A stretch of 9,731 nucleotides of DNA from the NCBI GenBank assembly GCA_019509685.1, contig JAEKLU010000129.1, forward strand, positions 1 to 9,731, given 5' to 3'. The position numbers and the translations under genes are program-made. This stretch comes from Mesorhizobium sp. GTDB lineage: Bacteria > Pseudomonadota > Alphaproteobacteria > Rhizobiales > Rhizobiaceae. Shown piece by piece: positions 1-6,191 of this stretch; within the stretch, counting starts at the first letter, position 1, and each line of letters starts with the position of its first letter. The notes beneath the pieces were generated by a model, which saw only the letters and a program-made list of their open reading frames with translations, was not told the origin of the DNA and did no database searches.

Positions 1-1
1 G

Positions 2-2596
2 CAGCCCGCCTCCAGCACGGTTGAAGGCGCTCGGCAAACTGCCCGCGAACCAGCCAAGCTGGCCCCGGCGGCGGCCGCCGCTCTGCCCGAGGACGAGAGC
101 GTCGCCAAGCCTGAGGCCGCCGAGGGCGAGGTTGCGGCGGGACCCTGGGCGAAAGGCGAGGGGAGCCCGGAAGGTCCCACCGATCCGGCCAATCCGGAAG
201 GGCCTGCCGCACCTGTCGAGGCGGCCGCGAAGGCTGCGCGCAAGACCGATGTCGAGACGGCGCTCGGCACCCGCTGGGCGGTCTGGGTCGGCGGCATCGC
301 GCTGGCGCTGGGCGGCCTGTTCCTGATCCGCTACACCATCGAAGCCGGCATTTTCGGCCCCGGCGTGCGCCTCACCATGGCCGGCATCCTCGGCCTGGTG
401 CTGGTTGCCGGCGCCGAATTCATCCGCCGTACCGGTTTCAAAGTGCCGGTGCAGGGCGCGGCCGGCGCCTACATTCCGGCAATCCTGACCGGGGCCGGCG
501 CCTTCATCCTGTTCGGCACCGTCTATGCCGCGCATGCGATCTATGGCTTCATCGGCCCGGCACCGGCCTTTGCGTTGCTCGGCGCCATCGGCGTGGCGGC
601 CATTGCCGCTTCGCTTGTGCATGGCCTGGCGCTGGCCGGCATCGGCCTTGTCGGCGCCATGGTCACGCCGGCACTGGTTTCCTCGCAAGCGCCTAATCCC
701 TGGGCGCTGTTCGTCTATCTGGCGATCGTGCTCACCGCGACCGCCGCCGTTGCGCGCATTCGCAACTGGCGGGCGCTGGTCGCCACGGCCTTCGCCGGCA
801 CCGGCATCTGGACCATCCTCTATATGAGCGATGCGCCCGATGCGAACCTCGCTTCGATCCTGTTCATCAGCCTGGCCACGCTCGCCGTGCTTGCCCTCGT
901 CTGGCTTGCCGGGCGGGACGATACCGAGCGCGGCTTCGACTGGCCGTCGATCGTACCTGGATTGTTCATTGCGATGAGTGCGCTCGGCCTGTCCGTCGAT
1001 CCGGCCTTTGCCCGTGCGGGCGATGCCTTGCATGGCGCGATACTGCTTGCGGCCCTTGTCGGCGTGGCGCTCTACCGGCCGCGCGCGATGCCGCTGGTCT
1101 TCACCGCCGGGCTGGCCACGGCAATGATCTATCTCGGCATCATCCCGCCGACCACCGTTGGCGCCGATGCGCTCGATGTCGGGCTCGACGCCCAGCCTTT
1201 GGCGGCGCCCGGAGCGCTGACCTTCCGCATCGGTATTGTGCTTGCCCTGATCTTCCTCGCCGCCGGCTTCTGGGCGGCAAGGCGCTTCGTCGTCACGGCG
1301 CGGATACGCGCGGCCTGCTGGGCGGCATGGGGCGTCATTGTCCCGTTGGTGGTGCTGATGGCGCTGTGGCTCACCTTCGGCGATATCGACCGCGATCTCG
1401 GCTATGCGCTGCCGGCGCTGCTCCTGGTGCTTGCCTTCGCCGCCGGCGGCGAATGGATCGCGCGCGCGGAAAACCCGTCGTTTACCGGCGGCCTGGCCGT
1501 GTCCTTCGCGCTGGCCGGCGCCGGCCTCGCCGGCCTCCTGATGCTGCACATGGCCTTCGGTTCCGGCTGGACCACCGTGCTGCTCGGTGCCGCGGCCATC
1601 GTGCTGGCGCTGGCGACGCGCTGGCGCTCTTACCCCATATTGGGCTGGATCGCGGTGGGTGCGGTGATCGCCGTGCTCGGGCGCGTCGCCTTCGATCCGA
1701 CCATCGTCGGTGCCGCGGCGCTGACGAGAACGCCGGTCTTCAACTGGCTGCTCGTGGGTTATGGCGTGCCGGCGCTCGCCTTCGGCTTTGCCGCCTGGCA
1801 GCTCGCCCGCACCACCAATGGCAGGCCGCGCCTCGCCATGGAGGCGGCCTCGGCGCTGTTTGCGCTGTTGACCGTTGCGATGCTGGTGCGCCACGCCATG
1901 CATGGCGGCGTCATCGACACCGGCACCGTGACCCTTGCCGAACAGGCGATCTACACGCTGATCGCGCTCGGCGCCGGCGCCATACTCGTCGCCATCGACA
2001 TGCGTTCACCGAGCTCGGTGCTGCGCTATGGCTCGATGGCGGCCGGCGTGGTCTCGGTCGGCCTGATCGCCGTCCAGCATTTTTTGCTACTGAACCCGCT
2101 CTTCACGGACGAGTCGACTGGCACCATCCCGGTCTTCAACCTGCTGTTGCTGGCCTATCTGCTGCCGGCAATCGCCGCCGGCGCGCTGGCGCTTTATGTC
2201 CGCGACAAGCGCCCGAAATGGTATGCCGCGATGCTGGCGCTGGTCGCGGCGCTGCTTGCCTTCGCCTACGCAACGCTCTCGGTGCGGCGCGTGTTCAAGG
2301 GCGAGTTCATCGCCTGGTGGAACGGGCTCGGCCAGCTCGAGACTTACACCTATTCAGCGCTCTGGCTGGTCATCGGGGTTTTGCTGCTCACCGCCGGCGT
2401 CTGGCTGAAATCGCAGGTGCTGCGCATCGCTTCCGCCGCGCTGATTGCGATCGCCGTGGTGAAGGTCTTCTTGTTTGACATGTCCGAGCTCGAAGGCGTG
2501 CTGCGCGCGCTGTCCTTCATCGGCCTCGGCGCGGTGCTGATCGGAATCGGCCTGTTCTACCAGCGGCTGTTGACGCGGGCGGCGAAAGAGGGGTGA
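2..2596 (+). CDS. DUF2339 family multi-pass membrane protein (5' end outside window)
   Basis: The reading frame is open from the left edge of the window, so the true start lies upstream; 864 residues are visible. Residues 1-85 are a low-complexity Ala/Pro/Glu/Lys-rich, probably cytosolic, linker. At about residues 85-125 comes a signature I associate with DUF2339 proteins (ETALGTRWAVWVGGIALALG, then FLIRYTIEAG and FGPGVR). The rest is a near-continuous series of hydrophobic segments, roughly twenty or more by eye, separated by short loops. The C-terminal part (VLRIASAALIAIAVVKVFLF, then a DMSELEG loop and a last hydrophobic helix) is also typical of the family. The family is a predicted inner-membrane protein of unknown function. 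A shorter start at GTG 365 would cut the first membrane segment, and the upstream frame is clearly coding, so I reject it. No operon partner is visible: the next gene is a self-regulated toxin-antitoxin unit 64 bp away. Confidence 0.9.
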   Translation, partial: QPASSTVEGARQTAREPAKLAPAAAAALPEDESVAKPEAAEGEVAAGPWAKGEGSPEGPTDPANPEGPAAPVEAAAKAARKTDVETALGTRWAVWVGGIALALGGLFLIRYTIEAGIFGPGVRLTMAGILGLVLVAGAEFIRRTGFKVPVQGAAGAYIPAILTGAGAFILFGTVYAAHAIYGFIGPAPAFALLGAIGVAAIAASLVHGLALAGIGLVGAMVTPALVSSQAPNPWALFVYLAIVLTATAAVARIRNWRALVATAFAGTGIWTILYMSDAPDANLASILFISLATLAVLALVWLAGRDDTERGFDWPSIVPGLFIAMSALGLSVDPAFARAGDALHGAILLAALVGVALYRPRAMPLVFTAGLATAMIYLGIIPPTTVGADALDVGLDAQPLAAPGALTFRIGIVLALIFLAAGFWAARRFVVTARIRAACWAAWGVIVPLVVLMALWLTFGDIDRDLGYALPALLLVLAFAAGGEWIARAENPSFTGGLAVSFALAGAGLAGLLMLHMAFGSGWTTVLLGAAAIVLALATRWRSYPILGWIAVGAVIAVLGRVAFDPTIVGAAALTRTPVFNWLLVGYGVPALAFGFAAWQLARTTNGRPRLAMEAASALFALLTVAMLVRHAMHGGVIDTGTVTLAEQAIYTLIALGAGAILVAIDMRSPSSVLRYGSMAAGVVSVGLIAVQHFLLLNPLFTDESTGTIPVFNLLLLAYLLPAIAAGALALYVRDKRPKWYAAMLALVAALLAFAYATLSVRRVFKGEFIAWWNGLGQLETYTYSALWLVIGVLLLTAGVWLKSQVLRIASAALIAIAVVKVFLFDMSELEGVLRALSFIGLGAVLIGIGLFYQRLLTRAAKEG

Positions 2597-2612
2597 TGCC
2601 GTCTCGCCTTGT

Positions 2613-2660
2613 TTGAATATCCAAAATGGAATATATGAATATTCATCAGGAGATATTCAT
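2613..2660 (+). promoter_or_regulatory. AT-rich palindromic operator/promoter region of the vapBC pair
   Basis: This short gap is strikingly AT-rich against its GC-rich surroundings. It contains a perfect 12-bp palindrome, ATGAATATTCAT, at 2635-2646. The octamer ATATTCAT occurs twice in direct orientation, at 2639-2646 and 2653-2660. GAATAT occurs at 2615-2620, 2629-2634 and 2637-2642. A possible -35 element, TTGAAT, lies at 2613-2618, but no convincing -10 stands out. AGGAG at 2648-2652, 8 nt before the ATG at 2661, serves as ribosome binding site. VapB-type antitoxins usually bind palindromes overlapping their own promoter, so autoregulation is the expected role; that part is inference from the family. 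Confidence 0.6.
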
Positions 2661-2903
2661 ATGCCGCTCTACATTCGCGACGACGAGGTCGATGCGCTGG
2701 CGACAGAATTGCAGCGCGAGACGAACGCGCCGAGCAAGACGGAGGCGGTGCGGGCAGCCCTTCGGCACGAGCTTGAACGCCATCGCGCCAAGGTGCCGCT
2801 GAGCGATCGGATCGCTAAGCTGCAAACAGAGGCGAAGAAGCTCGGCCTGCCCAACCCCGACTTCAACATGAAGAAATTCACCGATGAGCTGTGGGAAGAT
2901 TGA
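2661..2903 (+). CDS. vapB: VapB-family antitoxin of a type II toxin-antitoxin pair
   Basis: This 80-residue protein is predicted to neutralise the adjacent PIN-domain toxin and to repress the shared promoter. The N-terminus (MPLYIRDDEVDALATELQ, then SKTEAVRAALRHELER at about residues 25-40) matches the Rv0623/PSK-type VapB pattern, a short strand followed by helices that dimerise and bind DNA. The charged C-terminal half (residues 45-80, ending KKFTDELWED) is the expected toxin-binding tail. I chose the ATG at 2661 because it has a good AGGAG 8 nt upstream. A TTG at 2613 in the same frame would put the operator inside the gene. The stop codon overlaps the toxin start (TGATG), so the two are translationally coupled, as is usual for vapBC. 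The family is well recognised; DNA binding here is inferred. Confidence 0.87.
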   Translation: MPLYIRDDEVDALATELQRETNAPSKTEAVRAALRHELERHRAKVPLSDRIAKLQTEAKKLGLPNPDFNMKKFTDELWED

Positions 2904-3316
2904 TGTTTGTCGACGCTTCGGTGATCGTCGCCATTCTCAACCAGGAACCGGGCTGGGAGGAATTGTCCAAACGGCTTTCCGAACCGGTCGACTTCTACGT
3001 TTCCGCGATGGTCCGTTTTGAGGCGACACAGGCTCTGGCGTGCGCCGGCGCCGGTACCCGCAAGCCGACCGCTGAAGCCCTCCTGAAGGCGCGCGATCTG
3101 GTGGATCAACTGATTGTGGAAATTGGCGGAGGAAATGTATCGATCGGCGAGGAGATCGGTTCGCGCGCCATCGACGCCAGCGCTCGCTATGGCAAGGCCG
3201 TCGGCCATCAAGCCGATCTCAATTTCGGCGACTGTTTTGCCTATGCTTGTGCGAAAACGCTCGCCATTCCGCTGCTCTATAAGGGCAATGATTTCATGCT
3301 GACGGATTTAAGATAA
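2903..3316 (+). CDS. vapC: VapC-family PIN-domain ribonuclease toxin
   Basis: This 137-residue protein fits the usual VapC length. The acidic residues of a PIN-domain active site are visible: D4 in MFVDASVIVA, E40 in VRFEATQAL, D110 in NFGDCFAYA and D130 in GNDF near the C-terminus. PIN toxins use these to hold Mg2+/Mn2+ and cleave RNA, often tRNA or rRNA; the target of this one cannot be read from sequence. The set looks complete, so the toxin is probably active. The ATG at 2903 overlaps the antitoxin stop by one base. An in-frame GTG at 2891 exists, but the ATG start places the first catalytic Asp at residue 4, as in known VapCs. The gene is followed by a 160-bp gap, so the pair is an independent two-gene unit. 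Confidence 0.9.
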   Translation: MFVDASVIVAILNQEPGWEELSKRLSEPVDFYVSAMVRFEATQALACAGAGTRKPTAEALLKARDLVDQLIVEIGGGNVSIGEEIGSRAIDASARYGKAVGHQADLNFGDCFAYACAKTLAIPLLYKGNDFMLTDLR

Positions 3317-3339
3317 TTCGGCTTTCTCGTTGATTAGCG

Positions 3340-3365
3340 GGAATAAATTGGCCAATTGCCTCGTT
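3340..3365 (+). promoter_or_regulatory. Candidate ECF-type promoter upstream of the sigma factor gene
   Basis: GGAAT at 3340-3344 and CGTT at 3362-3365 are separated by 17 bases. This is one mismatch from the GGAAC-N16/17-CGTT promoter known for EcfG-type sigma factors in alphaproteobacteria. The spacer contains a perfect 12-bp palindrome, AATTGGCCAATT, at 3346-3357, which could be an operator for another regulator. The site lies about 110 bp before the sigma start, so it could be an autoregulatory or stress-driven promoter. Such short elements occur by chance, and a terminator-like hairpin lies between this site and the gene, so confidence is modest. Confidence 0.35.
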
Positions 3366-3421
3366 ATTCCTGTGCTTGGGTAACCGGAGCGGGTGGTCCG
3401 CTTCGTGCTGACTGCTTGCGC

Positions 3422-3442
3422 CGCGCCGTGAAGGCGCGTTTT
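3422..3442 (+). terminator. Candidate Rho-independent terminator between vapC and the sigma factor gene
   Basis: A perfect 6-bp GC-only stem (CGCGCC at 3422-3427, GGCGCG at 3433-3438) closes a GTGAA loop. It is followed at once by TTTT (3439-3442). The form is that of a short intrinsic terminator on the plus strand. It could end vapBC transcripts about 110 bp after the stop codon. If transcription of the sigma gene begins upstream of it, it could instead act as an attenuator in that leader. The stem is short and the T tract brief, so this is only a candidate. Confidence 0.4.
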
Positions 3443-3476
3443 ATCGGGACGAAAGCGACCTCGAAAACAAGCGGTC

Positions 3477-3995
3477 ATGGACGACAAGAAGGCAGCGATC
3501 CTGAGCGAGATACCGCGGTTGCGGCGCTATGCGCGCTCGCTGCTGCGCGACCGCGATTCCGCCGACGATCTCGTCCAGGACTGCCTGGAGCGGGCGCTCG
3601 TGCGGCTCGACAACTGGCAGACTGGAGAAAGCCCCCGGAGGTGGCTGTTTACGATCATGCACCACTTGTTCATCGACCAGATGCGCAAGGTCAACCGGCG
3701 CGGCGAGGCGGCGATCCTGCCTCTCGAAGCCGGCGAAGCCCAGTCCGCGCCCGCCGATCAGGTCGAAACCATAGCCTCGCGCGAGATCATGGATGCCTTG
3801 CAGGCGATCAGCCCCGATCGCCGCGCCGCGCTGGTCATGGTCGCCATCGAAGGTTTCTCCTATGCCGAGGCCGCCAACATCCTCGGCGTGCCAGCCGGCA
3901 CGCTGATGTCGCGCATTGCGCGCGGCCGCGAGGAGTTGCGCGGGCTGCTCGACGATACCGCACGCCGCCGCTCGATAAGGGTTGTCGAGAAATGA
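3477..3995 (+). CDS. ECF (extracytoplasmic function) RNA polymerase sigma factor
   Basis: This 172-residue protein has the two-domain layout of ECF sigma factors. Region 2 spans about residues 12-72: RRYARSLLRDRDSADDLVQD is the core-binding helix, and GESPRRWLFTIMHHLFIDQM recognises the -10 element. An acidic/Ala-rich linker covers about residues 75-100. Region 4 follows at about residues 105-160, where ISPDRRAALV and FSYAEAANILGVPAGTLMSR form the helix-turn-helix for the -35 element. The final VVEK codons overlap the anti-sigma start by ATGA, so the pair is co-translated. There are no NepR- or PhyR-like genes beside it, so it is probably not the general stress factor EcfG, but a sigma factor held by its own membrane anti-sigma partner. 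The ATG at 3477 fits the family start; no strong Shine-Dalgarno is visible before it. The signal and regulon are unknown. Confidence 0.92.
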   Translation: MDDKKAAILSEIPRLRRYARSLLRDRDSADDLVQDCLERALVRLDNWQTGESPRRWLFTIMHHLFIDQMRKVNRRGEAAILPLEAGEAQSAPADQVETIASREIMDALQAISPDRRAALVMVAIEGFSYAEAANILGVPAGTLMSRIARGREELRGLLDDTARRRSIRVVEK

Positions 3996-4783
3996 CCCGC
4001 CGCGACTTCTCCGAACGCGATATCCACATGGCCCTCGACGGCGAACTGCCGGGCGAGGAACGCATGGCCTATGACGCTTGGCTGGAGACCAATCCCGAGA
4101 TGAAGGCGAGGGCCGCGCGCTATAGCGCCGACCGTGCAGCACTTCGCTCCGCCTTCGCCGGCGTGATGGACGAGCCGGTGCCGGCGAGGCTGCGCCAGGC
4201 GGTATTCGGTGAAACGGCAGCGAGAATGCCGGCCTGGCGCTCGCGCTGGTGGTTGTCGGCCGCTGCTGCCGTGGTGCTCGCGGTTGGCGGTCTTGGCGGC
4301 TATGCCGCCGGCATCGATGGCGTCGGCAAGACCGACGACAGCGACGACGTGCTCGCCGAGCAGGCGATCGCCGCCCATGTCATCTACGCCGCCGAAAAGC
4401 GCCACGCGGTCGAAGTTCCGGCAAGCGACAAGGATCATCTGCAGACCTGGCTCTCCAACCGCATCGGGCTGAAGCTGGTGGCGCCCGATCTGGCCAGCGA
4501 AGGTTTCGAACTGGTCGGCGGCCGGCTGCTCCCGGCTGGCCAGGGCAAGGCCGCCATGCTGCTCTATGAAGATGCCAAGGGCGAACGCATCTCGCTGTTC
4601 GTCACCGCCGAATCGTCGGCGACGACCAATGGCACCTACACGGCCGAGGCCGATGGCCCGGAGGCCGTCTATTGGCTCGACAAGGGCTATGGCTGCGCCG
4701 TCGTCGGCTCGCTGCCGGCCGAGCGCCTGTCGGCGGTCGCCAAGAGCGCCTATGGCCAGCTTGTGGCCGGTATTTCGAGCTGA
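3992..4783 (+). CDS. Membrane-anchored anti-sigma factor partner of the ECF sigma factor
   Basis: This 263-residue protein is predicted to sequester the upstream sigma factor. Residues 1-75 form an acidic, helical cytosolic domain (SERDIHMALDGELPGEERMA, then the LETNPEMKARAARY region) like the sigma-binding part of RsiW-type anti-sigma factors. It lacks the HxxxCxxC zinc motif of ZAS proteins. A single membrane segment lies at about residues 86-108 (WWLSAAAAVVLAVGGLGGYA), preceded by Arg/Trp. Residues 110-263 would be periplasmic. This part includes HVIYAAEKRHAVEVPASD, LQTWLSNRIG, GFELVGGRLLP and YEDAKGERISLFV, a pattern I recognise from this anti-sigma class. It has one cysteine, C235 (GYGCAVVG). 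The start is fixed by the ATGA overlap with the sigma gene. The frame is open upstream to about 3356, but that stretch is antisense-like filler inside the sigma gene. Release by proteolysis or ligand sensing is plausible but not shown. Confidence 0.85.
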   Translation: MTRRDFSERDIHMALDGELPGEERMAYDAWLETNPEMKARAARYSADRAALRSAFAGVMDEPVPARLRQAVFGETAARMPAWRSRWWLSAAAAVVLAVGGLGGYAAGIDGVGKTDDSDDVLAEQAIAAHVIYAAEKRHAVEVPASDKDHLQTWLSNRIGLKLVAPDLASEGFELVGGRLLPAGQGKAAMLLYEDAKGERISLFVTAESSATTNGTYTAEADGPEAVYWLDKGYGCAVVGSLPAERLSAVAKSAYGQLVAGISS

Positions 4784-4799
4784 ACCGGTTTCTGGTTTA

Positions 4800-4917
4800 A
4801 TGCATGTCGCGCAAAAGTGGCCTCGGTTTTGCGACGACGACATGCATCAAGCAAAGACCTGAAGCGCGTCGCGTGAATTCGTTCGACGCGACACGCTTCA
4901 GGCAGCCGGCGGTCTTT
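4800..4917. repeat. Palindromic intergenic repeat element made of two nested hairpins
   Basis: Hairpin 1 has 10-bp arms ATGCATGTCG (4800-4809) and CGACATGCAT (4838-4847). They continue inward as CGCAAAA (4810-4816) and TTTTGCG (4827-4833), with a 4-nt bulge on the right. Hairpin 2 has 14-nt arms (4860-4873 and 4887-4900) with one C/A mismatch around a 13-nt loop. It is framed by an outer pair AAAGACC (4853-4859) and GGTCTTT (4911-4917). The layout resembles mosaic palindromic repeats that I recall as scattered in many copies between Mesorhizobium genes; copy number must be checked in a genome. It begins 17 nt after the anti-sigma stop and might protect or end that mRNA, but no T tract follows. 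It encodes nothing I can support. Confidence 0.75.
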
Positions 4918-5089
4918 CAAAACAAGGATGCTGTTCAAAGATTCCGCCCTTCCTTGCCGATGCGGAAACTGTCACAATTCGGCCCTAATCAAGGAGCGAT
5001 AGCGCTTGATGGATGCCGGTGTTTCGGCCGGTGTCCGCTTTATTGCCGGGGCCTTTCCACAAACTCAATCGAGGTTCTCCCAAGCCCTT
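4918..5089 (+). promoter_or_regulatory. Leader region of the acetyltransferase/peptidase-ligase operon
   Basis: This 172-bp stretch lies between the palindromic repeat and the chosen start of the next gene, and presumably carries its promoter. I see no convincing -35/-10 pair. An AAGGAG at 4991-4996 precedes an in-frame TTG (5006) and ATG (5009), so translation could begin there and add 27-28 residues to the next protein. Third codon positions between 5009 and 5089 are much less GC-biased than in the downstream gene (about half G/C by my count), which argues that this part is untranslated. No convincing small gene was found here. Confidence 0.4.
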
Positions 5090-6187
5090 ATGCCTGCCGA
5101 GATCCGCAAGGCCCGCGCATCAGACGTCGATGACCTCGCCGCCATCGAAAAGGCGGTGTTCAGTAGCGATCGCTTGTCGCGCCGCTCCTTCCGCCAGTTG
5201 ATCGAGCGCGAGACGGCCAACATGCTGGTGGCTGAAAACGAGGGACGCGTCGCCGGCTATGCGGTGGTGCTGTTTCGCAAGGGCAGCGGCGTGGCGCGGC
5301 TCTATTCCATCGCGGTCAGCCCGTTCTTCGGCCGGCTCGGCATCGGCCGCCAGCTCCTCGACGCGGCGGAGGATGCGGCCTTCGAGCACGACCGCCTGTT
5401 GCTGCGCCTCGAAGTGCGCGAGGACAATGACCGCGCCATCCGCATCTACGAGCAGGCCGGCTATCGCAAATTAGGCCGAGAGCCCGACTATTACGAAGAT
5501 GGCGCGACCGCGTTGCGCTATGAAAAGACGCTGCGTGGCGACACACCGATCGCCACCGAGGTGCCGTTCTACCAGCAGACCTGCGAATTCACCTGCGGCC
5601 CATGCTGCCTGATGATGGCGATGGCCAATTTCGACCATGGCTTCGTCCCCGACCCGGTGATGGAAATCCGTTTGTGGCGCGAGGCCACCACGGTCTTCAT
5701 GATGTCGGGTCCGGGCGGTTGCGAGCCTTTCGGCCTCGCGGTCTCCGGCTATGAAAGCGGGCTGGCGGCGGAGATCTTCGTTTCCTTCTACGGCGCGCTG
5801 TTCCTGCAGTCGGTGCGCAGCGAGGACAAACGCCGCGTCATGGAACTCGCCCAGGTCGATTTCCGCCGCCGCGCGGAACTCTACGGCATTCCGGTCAATT
5901 ACCGTTCGTTCGGCATCGACGACATCCGCGCCGCCCTGGCTCAGGGCAAGCTGGTGGTGGTGCTGGTCAGCGGCTTCCTGATGTTCGGCAAGAAGGTGCC
6001 GCATTGGGTGCTGGCCATCGGCGATGACGGCGACCATATCCTGATCCACGACCCCTGGGTCGAGGACGAAAGGCAGGAAACCATTCTCGACGCCGCCAAC
6101 ATTCCAGTGCCTTACGACATCTTCATGAACATGGCGCAGTTCGGCCGCGACGGCTTGCGGGCCGCCATCACTCTGGGAAAACGCTGA
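5090..6187 (+). CDS. GNAT acetyltransferase fused to a C39-like cysteine peptidase domain
   Basis: This 365-residue protein joins two enzymes. Residues 1-150 are a RimI-like GNAT domain: IRKARASDVDDLAAIE starts the fold, VSPFFGRLGIGRQLL (77-91) is the acetyl-CoA pyrophosphate loop, and RAIRIYEQAGYRKLG closes it. Residues 155-360 are a papain-like domain of the C39-like (DUF3335) type. Its predicted catalytic set is Q162/Q163, C169 in EFTCGP, H305 in VPHWVLAIG and D321 in IHDPW. There is no secretion signal or transporter domain, so it should act in the cytosol, unlike bacteriocin-processing C39 exporters. Extra cysteines C165, C172 and C173 crowd the nucleophile. The ligase gene follows after 4 bp, so the two are one operon. 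I chose the ATG at 5090 because it gives a normal GNAT N-terminus and codon use changes there; an alternative start at 5006/5009 has a better ribosome binding site. The substrate is unknown. Confidence 0.85.
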   Translation: MPAEIRKARASDVDDLAAIEKAVFSSDRLSRRSFRQLIERETANMLVAENEGRVAGYAVVLFRKGSGVARLYSIAVSPFFGRLGIGRQLLDAAEDAAFEHDRLLLRLEVREDNDRAIRIYEQAGYRKLGREPDYYEDGATALRYEKTLRGDTPIATEVPFYQQTCEFTCGPCCLMMAMANFDHGFVPDPVMEIRLWREATTVFMMSGPGGCEPFGLAVSGYESGLAAEIFVSFYGALFLQSVRSEDKRRVMELAQVDFRRRAELYGIPVNYRSFGIDDIRAALAQGKLVVVLVSGFLMFGKKVPHWVLAIGDDGDHILIHDPWVEDERQETILDAANIPVPYDIFMNMAQFGRDGLRAAITLGKR

Positions 6188-6191
6188 GACA

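Noticed and set aside
1327..2478. Plus-strand open frame (about 383 codons) inside the DUF2339 gene
   Set aside because: It is an Arg/Ala/Gly-rich out-of-frame reading of a gene whose main frame shows clear membrane segments and family motifs.
2669..3211. Minus-strand open frame (about 180 codons) opposite vapBC
   Set aside because: It is antisense to both toxin and antitoxin, which carry strong family motifs, and has no recognisable domain.
3388..3402. Small hairpin AGCGG-N5-CCGCT before the sigma gene
   Set aside because: A 5-bp GC-rich arm is expected by chance in DNA of this composition, and nothing around it gives it a role.
3356..3991. N-terminal extension of the anti-sigma frame through the whole sigma gene
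   Set aside because: It would overlap the sigma factor completely in another frame and has Arg-rich filler composition. The ATGA overlap gives a natural start at 3992.
3860..4843. Minus-strand open frame (about 327 codons) opposite the anti-sigma gene
   Set aside because: It covers parts of two recognised plus-strand genes and runs into the palindromic repeat; no domain pattern is visible.
4918..5089. Precursor peptide gene for the ligase/peptidase operon
   Set aside because: No short frame here combines a good ribosome site, codon bias and a recognisable leader or core. The only well-placed start runs in frame into the acetyltransferase.
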